The notes beneath the pieces are model-generated. The model made no database searches. It was not told the DNA's origin and worked only from the letters and a program-made list of their open reading frames with translations. DNA of 51,154 nt from Phoronis australis. Lineage: Eukaryota; Phoronida; Phoronidae. Shown piece by piece: positions 23,901-35,145 of the stretch (within the stretch, counting starts at the first letter, position 1; the number at the start of each line of letters is the position of its first letter). A program made the translations under genes and the position numbers. The stretch covers positions 127,850 to 179,003 of the forward strand of contig NMRA01000249.1 in the NCBI GenBank assembly GCA_002633005.1, in the 5' to 3' direction.

Positions 23901-26190
23901 TAAGAGGGTCACATAAACGACAACTAAAAGTAGCTAGGAAAGTGGTCTGTGGATTATCTCCCCTGTCTAGCACAAAACCGTCTAATTTGTCTAAATCCAA
24001 ACAATTTTATACATTTTACATCGGTAATTGCAGCCACCGAACTACAACTTTCAATGTATTTTGTAAGTTGTGTTTTTGTTGCTGAACATATACAATGTTG
24101 AAGATGGCTAAAATGACCAATTGCGGTCTAATGCTCCATCGGATAAGTGGAGTCATTGAGTGTACACAATTTGGAATTAAGACTTTGGTTAGGATACCTA
24201 TCCGTGTACATAATGAAGTTATTTTGAATTTTGACGTGTGGACTGATTTTTGAAAATCTAGGGGTTTTTATATGGACTGACTCTTAATTAATTTAAACCG
24301 AGTCTGTGTGTGTGTGCTCGCTCGCGTGTTTGCACGTGCTTGCGTGTGTGAATGCGTGTATGGAAGTGTCCCCATCCCCTTTCCTGTACCCCTCCTTAAC
24401 AATAATTTATGTTGATTGTACGCCTAATTAATAAGAATTCTTAATCAAAATACATATTTGGCCAGTACCAATGATGCATTGTAAGGGTATGTACCTGGGG
24501 CCACCCAGCCCCAGTCGCATTCACTAATAATTTGATGTCTGGGTAAATAAATGTGTTATATGAGAAAATAGACGTCGACTTTTTCTTACAAGCGTCATGA
24601 AAATCCGCCAAGGAACTCTGAAGATGTAGAGGCAAATGTAAACTGATGAAGATGGGTCTAAGGGGCACAGTGAGAATCCAGCCCACCCTTAAAGTGCTTA
24701 CAACCACCATTCACCTTGTTTTGACAAGTGGCAACAATGTTAACATCATTTAACTTTCCTTTATGACACTGCACATCACAACCGTGAATTCAATTAGCCG
24801 AAAACGAGAAAAAGGAGGTATGACTTCTAATTGAAAGTTTCTTAGCTCCAGCTAATCTGAGTATTCGCTTGACGGTTCTTGCGTTGTAAGTCTCATAAAA
24901 TATCTAAATTTGTGCGATAGGATTCACCCTTCAAATCCAGAAACAGCGTAGAAATGGTTGCCTTGAAATCACTGCTAATGGCTTACATTTCAGAAAACTT
25001 CAGCAAAGATATCTATATGTTCAATTGCATCAAAAGTAGGTCACACATCTGACCTCTTGAACTCGCCTTGACGTCTGGTTGTAAATCACAGTGAAACTCA
25101 AGCTCCGGATCTTACAGCGATATAAAATTCTTTTCGAATACCTTTGGTAATTGCAAATCGCATCAGATACTTATTCAGTCAGACATACATAACGGAAAAT
25201 GTTGTGAGCTACAATGTACGTGCGCAAGGCCGGGACTTAAACACAAGAAGGCTAGCTGTAAAAACCTCAGGCTCACGTCGAGACCGACATTTGGAATGCA
25301 TACTTTTATGAAATTGGATGTATTTTGTTATCTTTCCACACATTCCAGAATAGTTACACTTTGGTGAACCTCAAGCAAAAATCGGTAAGCGTAGAAATAA
25401 ATGATCAGAGTAGATCAGCGAGGCCACCAGCATACATGTACACATGTAGCTTGTTTCTACAGAAGCACACGGAAATTTGTACAAAAAAGTAATCAGAGCC
25501 ACATACTGAGTTGTCACAATCACCACTTACGCAATGCCTTACCATAAATTACTTTTCTATATATAACGGGGAAGTCTTGCAAAACCTTGACCCCTTTTCA
25601 CTATAAACACAATGGACGATCACTAATACTGTGCTTGTTATCCCTTTTGGAGTAATGTAGAATGACCAATATACGTGTATGCTCGAAGCTCAAGATCAGC
25701 TGATTTTCACATCATCAGTTATTGTCAACCGGTGGACTGTTTTTTTTACTTGTTTGGATAATTTGTGATTTTAATCACTTTAAGCCGTCGTTATCTGGCG
25801 TGATGTCCTTGGGAATCCTCACAAAGAACATCCCGACTGAGATGAAGGCAATCTGCTGCCACATATAACGTGTATATGCTAGAGCATCAAAGAGCTCTAG
25901 ATTGACGACAGAACGCTGTGAATTGTGTGGTTCTCAAGATAACAAATTATCTAATGCACATGGAATTTTGCTCACTTTGAGCTGGTTAACATTACAATCC
26001 CTTAGCATAGCGACCTCCTTGCACCGAAACAGAAACAGAAGCCTATCCATAAACGGAACCAAACATACAATTTTAAGTGCAAGTTCAATGTAAAAATATT
26101 TGAAATGTTAACAAAAGCAACGCGGATTGTTGAAATGCGCCCACAAATGCATCGCAAGCAGTGTACTTCTAGGATTGCTTATTTGTTTCA
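20933..26190. other. Intron-like gene-free region
   Basis: About 5 kb between the TSP1 exon at 20159 and the tandem array at 26200 with no recognised exon on either strand. Visible items are TACATGTA octamers (22726, 22916, 23655, 25431), a TG-rich low-complexity tract at 24303-24361, and near 24590-24680 a sequence weakly like the array units (catgaaaatccgccaaggaa, gaagatgtagaggcaaa). Confidence 0.45.
24303..24361. repeat. TG-rich low-complexity tract
   Basis: A short imperfect TG/GCGTG tract (gtgtgtgtgtgctcgctcgc and following). Simple sequence only. Confidence 0.8.
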
Positions 26191-26196
26191 TAAAAT

Positions 26197-27935
26197 TGGC
26201 CACTAGATGAGAACATGGCATTGCTTCTATAATACAAACTATTTACCAAATTTCATGAAAATCTGTCAAGGAACTTCATAGAAACAAAGGAAAACGAAAC
26301 AAATGAAATTATCACTATGGGGCATAGCGTTCATTGGATCCGCCTGAAACACGTTGTCGTCTGTGTTAGCTTCATATTTATACAATTACTAAATTTAATA
26401 AAGATCATGCAGTGTGTTTAGAAGATGCAGCCATGGCCGGACAAATGAATACAAAACTACCACAAGGAGGCGCTACCATAGTCAAAATCGTTATCGTTAA
26501 ACGTCCTCTTCACACTGAGAACATATACGAGACAATTTTCAAAATCATCCTGATAATGGTTTGGTTGATCGAGGAGACTTAAAACAGCAAAAATGGCCAC
26601 TAGGTGACGCAAAGTACCTCGATTCCATCCAAAACGGGAGAATAGCATTATCTCATCAATAGATGCCTATATTCCAAATTTTCTGAAAATTCGTTAAGGG
26701 CCTTTGAAGTTACAGAAGTAAACCTAAAAAACTAAAATTGCCACTAGAGAGCACACAGGTAGTTAGATCCCTCCGAAAGTTGTCGTGTTTTGTTACCAAC
26801 ATCGTGTAAATGCAGTTGCTAAATTCAGTAAAGTTCTTGCAAACGGTTTAGGAGATACAGTCATGGGGGAAACACAAACTGCCACTAGCAGGCGCCACAG
26901 TAATGGAGGTTGTCGGAAAGTCATCATCAGCTGGCTGTCTTTTTCGTAGTAATAGCATGCACGCCAATTTTAAGATCATCCTTAGAGCGGTTTGGGTGAC
27001 GCCAAAAACAGACTTGAAAACAATAAAAATGACCACTAGGTGGCGCATACTACGCCAAATCCATCTGAAAACAGGAGGATAGAGTCACCTCACTAATAGA
27101 TGCCTATATGCCGGAAAGTCATCATCAGCTGGCTGTCTTTTTCGTAGTAATAGCATACACGCCAATTTTAAGATCATCCTTAGAGCGGTTTGGGTGACGC
27201 CAAAAACAGACTTGAAAACAGTAAAAATGACCACTAGGTGGCGCATACTACGCCAAATCCATCTGAAAACAGGAGGATAGAGTCACCTCACTAATAGATG
27301 CCTATATGCCAAATTTTATGAATATACGTTGAGGATCTTTGGAAATACAGAGGTAAGCGTAAAAAAGTAAAATTGCCCCTAGGGAGCACACCAGTCGTCA
27401 GATCCAACCGAAAGTCGTTGTCACCCGTTGTCACTATAATGTAAATACATTTTCTAAATTTAGCCAAGATTCTGCCAACGGTTTAGGAGATACGGGCACA
27501 AAAAACAAAACTGCCACTAGGAGGTGCCACAGTAGTGTACAATTCGTCGGAAATCATCGTAAACCGTCCTCTTCACAGTAGAAACGTGCCAATTTTCACA
27601 ATCATATTTAGAGTGGTTTGGTTCATAGAGGGGCGGACAGAAAAAGCGGACTCGAAAATAGTAAAAATGGCCACTAGATGGCGCAAAATGCCCGAATCCA
27701 TCCGAAAATGGGAGGATAGCGTCCGGTCATTAACACATGCCCATGTGCCTAATTTCATGAATATCGGTTGAGGACCTTTGACGATACATGTACAGAGGCA
27801 GACGTAAAAAACTAAAATTGTCACTAGCGGGCACAGCGGCATTAGGTTCGTTCCGAAACTCGTTGCCCTCTGTCGTCAGCCCTTTAGAAACACACTTGCC
27901 AAATTTCAATACGGCCCTGCAAGGGGTTTAGGAGA
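26197..27935. repeat. Tandem array of ~440-bp units built from ~145-bp subunits with a CCACTAG..GGCGC motif
   Basis: The sequence cycles through three related subunits, each ending in a variant of CCACTAGRTGGCGC. Motif starts are about 26200, 26460, 26597, 26741, 26882, 27033, 27231, 27376, 27514, 27671 and 27821, mostly 137-157 bp apart. The subunits share phrases such as CCAAATTTCATGAAAATCYG, TTTAGGAGATACAGTCATGG and AAAACTAAAATTGCCACTAG. Three motif copies (27033, 27231, 27671) are complete CCACTAGRTGGCGC. The array stops about 95 bp from the WSC exon donor at 28030. Non-coding; the small open frames here run through repeats. Confidence 0.85.
26915..27310. repeat. Exact-type tandem duplication, 198 bp x 2
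   Basis: Positions 26915-27112 and 27113-27310 are direct repeats that I could align by eye with only two differences (gcatgcac/gcatacac and aacaataaaa/aacagtaaaa). This is far more similar than any other pair of units in the surrounding array, hence a recent duplication. Confidence 0.9.
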
Positions 27936-28029
27936 TACAGGCGCGGACACCGGATGCCCAGACGCCCAGACAGAGGTGACGACAATATGCACCCACATAA
28001 AAGTATGTGGCGCATAAAATCCATCTTAC

Positions 28030-28296
28030 CTGTTCGCATGACCCAGTTGGTCCTGTTACCGCCGCACGTTTCTGACTTATTTCCCGGACATTGCATGTTA
28101 CACACTGAGTCTTCGACGCGCCCATGCACCCCATATGTATTTCCACATCGGCATTCTGTGCCGTACTGGACACCGGCGTAGGCGTAGCCAAATATGAAAC
28201 ACTTGTTCATGCAAATTGTTCGTGTGTTTAAGGCAGAGCCGTAAATTCGACGACGAAGATCACGCGGCGTAGCATCGATGAAACATCCGGGAATCT
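28030..28296 (-). CDS. WSC domain exon (second)
   Basis: A 267-bp exon, acceptor ctacaatccag at its upstream side and donor GTAAGA downstream, phase 1 at both ends. It encodes a full WSC domain: IPGCFIDATPRDLRRRIYGS, then TICMNKCFIFGYAYAGVQYG, a CRCGNTYG core, a C..C pair, and NKSETCGGN near the end. All eight WSC cysteines are present and the order is canonical. WSC domains occur in fungal stress sensors, animal polycystin/kremen-type proteins and many cnidarian extracellular proteins and are thought to bind carbohydrate. Two sequons (NKS, NRT) are visible. It is the same length as the WSC exon at 49250, consistent with duplication of a WSC-TSP1 module. Confidence 0.9.
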
Positions 28297-29875
28297 CTGG
28301 ATTGTAGATAGTACAACTTCAATCTTTACGGGAACGTTCCACCAAGGAGTGTACTAGTACAGGAGAGTTCACTCCGCCATTTTACCATTCGCCGCAATGG
28401 TAACCGGTCGAAACACTAGCGCCCCAAGCGGTGAATAATCAACACTTAGTTAGGAGCGCATTCCGAACAATGTAAACACTCATAAATTCATACTTTAATG
28501 ACATTCAACGTGCAATAAAATTACTGTGTGATTGAAAATGGTTAGAATACACAAACTAGCATCGACTTACAATAGAATGAGAAAGAAAATGTGTAGTATT
28601 TTAATCAATATTAAAGTGTATTTGTTTTTATTCTCTTGAAGCTCCCTTCAACAAAATCCATCATGGTTTTGTTTCATGTTTGAGTTCTTAACAAGGCAAT
28701 TATCGTTTCTTATAACAGTTTATACCTCCATGAACTACATAATTTGAACGATTGCTCCTGGGGGCTCAGAGGGGAATTCCTCCAGGTGCCAGCTAAGGGG
28801 GTACCAGGCAAAAACCAGGTGGGCGCCAAATGGGTGTTGACCCCCTCCTAGGCGGGTTACATGGGAGGAGTACTAAACAGGTAAAAACCAATGGGTATGT
28901 ATGCCACATGGGTGTTGAGCCTTTCCCATCGTCACACATTTTGGTTGCGCCCCTAACCATTGACAAACATGTTGCTCCCAGCTCACTGCTGGTTTCATCT
29001 CCACCCAACAATTTTGCATGTGTTCTTCATTCAATGCACCAGGCTACTAGCAAAGCAGACAATTGTTTAGTGCAGTGGGTGTTACACAAGTGAGAAGAAG
29101 AAAGCAAGGCAATTCATCACTACCTCAAAATCGTAATACAATTTCATTATTTCTTAGACATGCCAGTATAGGGCTCAATCCCACTCTCCCACTCACCAAC
29201 AGTTGCAAGTCACTTGCTAATATGTAGAATAGCTCACAACTTACAAAATGAAGTAACACTGAGTATATCATCACATATAACTGGTCAAAGTTCAAAATGT
29301 CATGACAAAAAATTAAGAGGTACTGAACAGCAATCAAAATATTCACTACCCACATAGCTTCATACAAAACTGAATTAAAAAGAATTGGATGATAAAAGCA
29401 AAATTTTATTTTATATACCCACTGTTCCAATTATCAATAACAGTAAATATTTCAGGTAAGTTAAAGCCAGGCCACAAGATCATATCTGATACCTAGCCTC
29501 AACTGGGGCTTAAATTAATCACAATCTCCAAAAACGTACAAAATATGCAACACATACACCAACCACTACAACAAGAAAATCTGACCAACCTTGTCACTCT
29601 CTATTAATTCACTAGTAAATAACAGCACTTTTCGCCAAATAAATGCGTTATAAATAAAGCTGAAAACTAATTTACTCACAGAGGTGTTTGTTATCGAGAA
29701 GCAAAATGATATGGATAGCTTGGGTTTAACAAAATTTAGCCCATTATTCAGACTCTGAATGATCCATCAGTTTCACTTTGACTCTCTCCAAATCAAAGGC
29801 TAACCATTCATAAAATGTTTCAATCTGATCAACCTTGGTAAAATAGGAAAACCAAATTTTGACTAATTGTCCTTT

Positions 29876-30148
29876 CTACACGTGATGTTTCAGTACTTGC
29901 TTTGTGAGACGATAATTAGAAATGCAAAAAAGCCTATTCCAGAGCTGTAATATAATTTCCGGAGAACTTTTTGACCTTGACATCTTCATTTTTGGCGGAT
30001 TCGGGACATCAAATATTGTTCGGGCACTGCAGTCAATACACGCTTCATTCGTGAACATGGACTCCTCGAAGTGATGAGAGCATAACTTGCAGTTCTTGGA
30101 CAAATAGGCTGCATCTCTATTCATAAGGTCAGCTCCCAGAGCGTGCAC
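29876..30148 (-). CDS. THAP zinc finger, second half plus tail (transposon)
   Basis: After an acceptor (gatttctgttcag) the frame reads VHALGADLMNRDAAYLSKNC then KLCSHHFEESMFTN and TIFDVPNPP. This is the C-terminal half of a THAP domain: the third zinc ligand Cys and the His of CxxHF are present. The AVPTIF motif is altered to SARTIF, losing the conserved Pro. A short basic tail runs to a stop near 29876. The piece carrying the invariant Trp, which should lie between this exon and the one at 30830, was not found; a tiny exon or decay would explain it, since the two exons do not join in frame directly. Part of the TIR element, not of the WSC/TSP1 gene. Confidence 0.65.
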   Translation of the reverse strand: MHALGADLMNRDAAYLSKNCKLCSHHFEESMFTNEACIDCSARTIFDVPNPPKMKMSRSKSSPEIILQLWNRLFCISNYRLTKQVLKHHV

Positions 30149-30829
30149 CTGAACAGAAATCATTGACTGAGAGACTCAGGAACAAACCTCATACTCACTA
30201 GGTTCACAGAAGACTGGTAGCCTACACTAAAGTACACTACACTACAGAATTCCTGTCGTACTGTGATTGTGATAGAGAAAAATCGTTTTGGTGTCAACTG
30301 AAAAAAACTCGGACTCAAATGTCGATCCACGGATATTTTAACAGGGCTGCGCCCCCGCATCATTGACACATAGAATTAAGTTTTCAATGACGCACTGCTT
30401 AACTTAATTGGTACAACTAGCACATTAATATTATGTTGATTTTTTCACCTTTTCACCGAAACCCACAGATTCTCTAACTTGACTCATGACAGACTTGTGG
30501 CCCTGTGGCTCTGGATTATGCCATGGCCATGTCACCAGTTATATTACCCACGGCCATGGGCATGGGTATGTTTTCCTAAAATTATCCCTGCGATCGTACG
30601 GGTGACATTTTGGTTTGGAATTCATGGACTGCAAGTATCCAAAAAGCTGACGATCACATCGTACCTTCATCATAGTCCTTCCGCCGGCAGCCCGGCTGTA
30701 CAGTAGGCCTAGCATACACTGCAGACAACAGTGGCAACGGAACTGCGATCGACTTGTCTAACAACCGTGAACAGAATACACAAAATGAAAGGCAATGTAT
30801 CATATTATTGAATAACAGATAATTCTTAC

Positions 30830-30927
30830 CTTTCTGGATCCTTAGGAAACCTAAAAAATGACACGTCTGGGGTTTTCGTGCATGAATTCATGCAATTTAT
30901 CGCACTGCAAAATGCGTCCTTCCCCAT
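30830..30927 (-). CDS. THAP zinc finger first exon (transposon)
   Basis: ATG at 30927 in the context aacaATGG, then GKDAFCSAINCMNSCTKTPD and VSFFRFPKDPER, ending at a GTAAGA donor in phase 2. This is the N-terminal half of a THAP domain with the first Cys pair (C-x4-C) and the FFRFPKDPE signature. The start is about 110 bp inside the right TIR, as expected for a transposon gene read inward from its end. Confidence 0.75.
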
Positions 30928-31419
30928 TGTTTTGGCGCTTCCTGGTTGACAGTTGCTTAGTCACCACTTGGCGGCGCTAGTAGTAGCGGTAACAGCGAAC
31001 TCACAAGTGAACTCTCCTACACTACTACACTCCTTGGTTCCACCAATATTATACACATCACTACAGTACACAGTAACCGTTTGTATTAACCGAAAACTCT
31101 AACAATATACTATGCACAATGACAACTCGGCCCTGAAAACACAGGGTTTGCTGTCCCAAAGTAAAACGACACCAACAAGTAAGTTCGATTCTGCAACATT
31201 CTAATAACACATAATAAATACACAATGCAACAAAATTACCGCTGAATGTAAACATATAGAACACTCCGTGGCAAACCGACGTACTATCTAATCAAGACCT
31301 GCAAATGAGTGGGAATAAAATCCACCACGGCTCGAAAAAAATTCACCTACGTTCACGTTATAAGAAACTGAGTCAATGAAAAATGGTTCTATTATAGAGC
31401 TAAATTAAATTCAAGCAGC

Positions 31420-32461
31420 TACTATAAATTCCAAGGAATTGTTTTCCCATGCAAGCCAAGTTGGATGATGTGTTGCAAAACACTTGCACAACAGGCTAGT
31501 GAAGACCTTAATTTAGTCAAGTCTTATTTATACAAATTGGGACCAAATAGAAATGTAAAAAATAGCATTAAAATTATTTGACTCTACGGTGGCACCTATT
31601 CTGTTTTATGGTGTAGAATTGTGGGGTACAACCCGCAGAAAAGAAATAGAAAGTGTTCAGCTTGCGTTTTGTAAATGGTTATTACGTAAAGCTATCAAGA
31701 CAACAAATGTTATTGCAAAAGGTGAATGTGGACGTTTCGATGTGTGCGACATATATGAGCTATTTTAAACTGTTGAAAATTAATGACGATAGCGTGCTAA
31801 GACAATACACAATGCTGCCTGAAAACGATTCGAAAGGTCAAAAGAACTAATGTACCTTACTAAAAATGTAGTTTTCACAACCAGGTTTTGTTGTGTGTGG
31901 TTGCAACAAGGTGTTGGTGACGAAATGATTTTTTTAATTTCTTTTAAACAAGGGCTAAGTGATATGAATGTTCAATTGTGGTTGTCTTCACTTGCAAATA
32001 CGGATGAATGTAATTTTTACCGTTCAATTAAATCTGAATTAACACGTGAAAAGTATTTATGTGGCAGCCTGTCCTTAAATCAATTACTTGCAATAGCAAA
32101 TTTGAGGTGTTCGACGCATCAACGTATGATTGAGTTGGAAAGAAGAAACAACATACCTGGATCAGACAGAATTTTTAAACTTTGTATCGCTGATTAAATT
32201 GAAACAGAGATACACTTCTTATTCGATTGCCATGTCTTACTGACCTACAGAAATATCTATTACCACAATGTACTGTTAGAAATAAAAAAATAAAGCACTG
32301 TTACATTCAGACTCTATGTATGTGTTAAGAAATACAGCATCCTTCATTCAAAAAGCAATGGCAATTACGAGCGAAATTAATAGTATTTGATATGGCAAGA
32401 TTATACTGTTTGAATATTAATATGTTGAACTGTGATCCAATGAAAATAAACGTTTTGTTGT

Positions 32462-32504
<43 letters not shown>

Positions 32505-32510
32505 CAACGG
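31420..32510 (+). mobile_element. 3' end of a LINE with (TTG)n tail
   Basis: Plus-strand frames give the end of a LINE ORF2. FDSTVAPILFYGVELWG at about 31580-31632 (the yGsEvWG thumb signature) is followed by IESVQLAFCKWLL and KGECGRFDVCD. After a break at 31790-31885 comes a 31900-32200 stretch with WLSSLANTDECNFYRSIK, LRCSTHQRMIELERRNNIPG, and a terminal Cys/His cluster with frameshift (IETEIHFLFDCHVLLTYRNI). The element ends in a run of TTG triplets, as several LINE clades end in microsatellites. Only the last third is present (5' truncated). Confidence 0.75.
32452..32504 (+). repeat. (TTG)n microsatellite, LINE tail
   Basis: About 15 consecutive TTG triplets (ttgttgttgttgttgttgtt and onward), directly after the LINE coding remnant; interpreted as its 3' tail. 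Confidence 0.95.
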
Positions 32511-33440
32511 TGCACCTATCCCACAAATTCCCCCAGCGCATGTCGGTTAACCGCCTAACAAATCACTAAGTACTCTAGCTGAACCACGGTATTTTTTAGA
32601 TAAGTTAAAGTTGTTTTAGAAATAAAACAACTGGGAACTGCTTTCCATCTCAATCCTATCTTAGATCGGCATCAATATACGTCATCCGTCACATTAATTT
32701 AGTCATACCGCAAATGAGTCAGAAAGTGGATTCACATTGGAAGCACGCGCTTAAATGTCCAACAGTAATTACCCGGCCACTTGCCAAGACAGATTTTCTC
32801 TGCTTTAACGTTTCAGGTCACCCTGCATAATGGCAACCATCGAAACTCATCAGATCGCGTCGTGTTCATTGAAACTGACTGTCTTACACCTAAAATAACG
32901 TCTCATCGTAAGATTGACCGGACCATTCTTAGAGAGCAAATCACAGATTCAGAGCAAATCACAGATTCAGAGCAGTTGGGTATCTCAATCAATGGTGTGA
33001 ATGGACAACACGCCACCGAAAAAATCGCCCACATAAACACTGAGCACCCTTCAAAAACGAACCTGGTCTCGGAAAACGTAGCACCCAAAATTACGAGACC
33101 TAATGTAATATTCTTACTCTGACAGTCTCCTAGAAGTATGGAAAATGCAGTTATCAGGTACAATATGCAGTAAAAACCGACAGCGTTGAATATATAATAC
33201 ATGAAGATACTACCTGAGGAAGTTCCTAAAAACCATACGATACACTGTACAGTACGTGAGACTGATATGGAGAACACCCTGTTTACTACAAGATTAAGGA
33301 TTTACGAAAACGTGTTCTTGCATGTGGTTTCAATCTTCGTGCAGGCACAAAGAATATCAACGCTAAACAACAACTACTGTACATGTACATGTACATGTAT
33401 GTCAATGTACATGTATGTCAACACTACGAACTGATGGACG
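32511..33440. other. Intronic interval without recognised exon
   Basis: An open plus-strand frame at 32781-33122 follows a good acceptor-like tract (gctttaacgtttcag) but has no motif I recognise. It contains a small in-frame direct repeat (agagcaaatcacagattc, twice, near 32935-32970), giving EQITDS repeats. A tandem ACATGT/TACATG tract is at 33378-33420. I do not call a gene. Confidence 0.4.
33378..33420. repeat. TACATG microsatellite
   Basis: Contains tgtacatgtacatgtacatg followed by two tatgtcaatgtacatgtatg-like units; a local expansion of the TACATGTA octamer that is frequent across the window. Confidence 0.85.
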
Positions 33441-33620
33441 GATGGTGGCATTCTCGATATCATATGTTCTCTGAAGAATTTTGCAACACTCACTTTACCT
33501 GGAATCCAAGACCAAATTGCAATTTAGGAGAACAGGAACAGGTAAAATTTCAATTTTCAGAATAACAGTCGTCTCAGATGAAGATAACCACACATTTCAT
33601 TTCTCAAACCACCAATATAC

Positions 33621-33788
33621 CTAGACATGAGACATTGATGCAAGTGCGAGCCATCAACGAATCACCGGAACATTCCGCAAACTTATTCCCTGACGTTGAA
33701 TTACACATCCTTGTTCTTATCTGAATTCCCCCTCCGCAGCTGGCGTTGCAGTGGCTCCACGAAGTCCAATCAGACCAACTAGTGTTTT
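33621..33788 (-). CDS. TSP1 domain exon, array copy 7
   Basis: 168 bp, acceptor ttcacttttcag, donor GTATAT, phase 1-1. It encodes NTSWSDWTSWSHCNASCGGG, IQIRTRMC, NSTSGNKFAEC and ends INVSCLG, with all six TSP1 cysteines. Two substitutions set it apart from its neighbours (RMC for RKC, RTCINVSC for RACNNFTC). It carries four N-x-S/T sequons and WxxWxxW. It is the last array exon before the intron that contains the LINE and the THAP transposon. Confidence 0.9.
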
Positions 33789-34977
33789 CTGAAAAGTGAA
33801 AGTACGTGTTGAACATCACAGTCTTCTTTTTACATATACCAACACCTAATAGATTGAATCTACGCTTAATTTGGCTTGTTTACTTGCAATTGCACCAATA
33901 ACTCATCCTATGTCCTGACACCTGTTTGGTAAAAGATGAATTATTTGCAAGGGTAGAGCTTATGTCAAGTTTTTTACTTTAAGAAAATTTTAAGAAGCAA
34001 TAGATTGAAGACAATAGCTTCAAAACTCTGATATTTTTATATTTCCAGCGCTGGCACAATTTAATTCACATGCTAATAAAAGCTTCTGGAAAGTTTTTTT
34101 TGGAGAGGAAATTTTATTAAATAGTGTACTGCTTTGGAGTATAAAATAACGCATTTAGGTATTAACAAGTTATTTCATGTCTGCTTTTTAAAGGAATTAA
34201 TGTACATTTTGCAATAGTTCAGCGAGATGACAACACAAAGCATAGGCAGCGGGTATGTACACTTGAAGGAAAGAAGGTTAAACTGGCAGACGCCACTGAT
34301 GAAGAAGTACAGCGCGGTTTGTTCGTAATTGATCACACATCAAAAGCATCAAGGAAAATAATACAGAGCTGGTGGTTCATGTCACATAGTGTATTACGAG
34401 AGAGACCCCAGATGCAAAACGCGGATCCATTCAGTCTATGAAAGTTGAGCTAAACCAACCGTTAATTATTAAGGTTAGGACCGCTAAACGTATTGTATTT
34501 GGTGTTCATGTGCCATTATAAACCTGCACTGTGGCTTTTGTTTGAGACCACTCACCGCCGAGAAATTTGGACTGAACATTTCCTTTCTCAGATGAGCACT
34601 AATTTCTGTGTTTGCAATAAACTGAAACTTTGTTAATTCTCGTGAAACGATGCAGAGCAGATAGAATGACAAGACAACACGAACCAATTTACATATCCTG
34701 ATTGCAATCAATAACTATCCGTCATTTGGAATCCCTGACACAGTCTCCAAACGACCAAGGTGCACCACGAAACCGTTTTAGTAACTATAAATATTAAAAC
34801 GTTCTATCCGCCTTCTCACAGAACTCCAAGAGCAAATTTCAATTTAAGAGAACACGCTCAGCTACATTTAGATGAGGGACATGTATTGCTAAATAAATTT
34901 TATAAAAATTTCGGAATAACAGTCGTTGTCTCAGATGAACATAACCAACCATTTCATTTCTCAAACCCCCACTATAC

Positions 34978-35145
34978 CTAGACATGTGAAATTGTTGCAA
35001 GCGCGAGCCATCAACGAATCACCGGAACATTCCGCAAACTTATTCCCTGACGTTGAGTTACACTTCCTTGTTCTTATCTGTATTCCCCCTCCGCAGCTGG
35101 CGTTGCAGTGGCTCCACGAAGTCCAATCAGACCAACTAGTGTTTT
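34978..35145 (-). CDS. TSP1 domain exon, array copy 6 (type A)
   Basis: 168 bp with acceptor cattTAAATTTTCAG and donor GTATAG; phase 1-1; uninterrupted. It reads NTSWSDWTSWSHCNASCGGG .. RKCNSTSGNKFAEC .. ACNNFTCLG. It differs from the exon at 37411 at one silent-type position in the whole exon, marking the pair as a very recent duplicate. The close match begins at this exon's 3' edge; intron sequence on its lower-coordinate side is clearly more diverged. Confidence 0.9.

Larger units (their letters stand above)
28343..31036 (-). mobile_element. 2.7-kb TIR DNA transposon carrying THAP exons (P-element-like)
   Basis: The left end CAAGGAGTGTACTAGTACAG + GAGAGTTCACT matches the complement of the right end, CAAGGAGTGTAGTAGTGTAG + GAGAGTTCACT, and weaker complementarity extends further inwards (ACTAGCGCCCCAAGCGGTGA / ACTAGCGCCGCCAAGTGGTG). 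GTTCCAC is directly repeated just outside both ends (28336-28342 and 31037-31043); an eighth base cannot be assigned cleanly. Inside, minus-strand exons for a THAP zinc finger are found close to the right end, so transcription runs from right to left. THAP plus CA-starting TIRs and a 7-8-bp target duplication fits the P superfamily. No transposase catalytic core was recognised, so it is probably internally deleted. Confidence 0.75.

Noticed and set aside
28793-29093. GC-rich overlapping ORFs on both strands
   Set aside because: Composition-driven open frames within the THAP transposon; no similarity to a transposase or host domain.
32903-33277. 124-codon hydrophobic minus-strand ORF
   Set aside because: Membrane-like composition, but it overlaps simple direct repeats, lacks any known motif and has no supporting exon neighbours.
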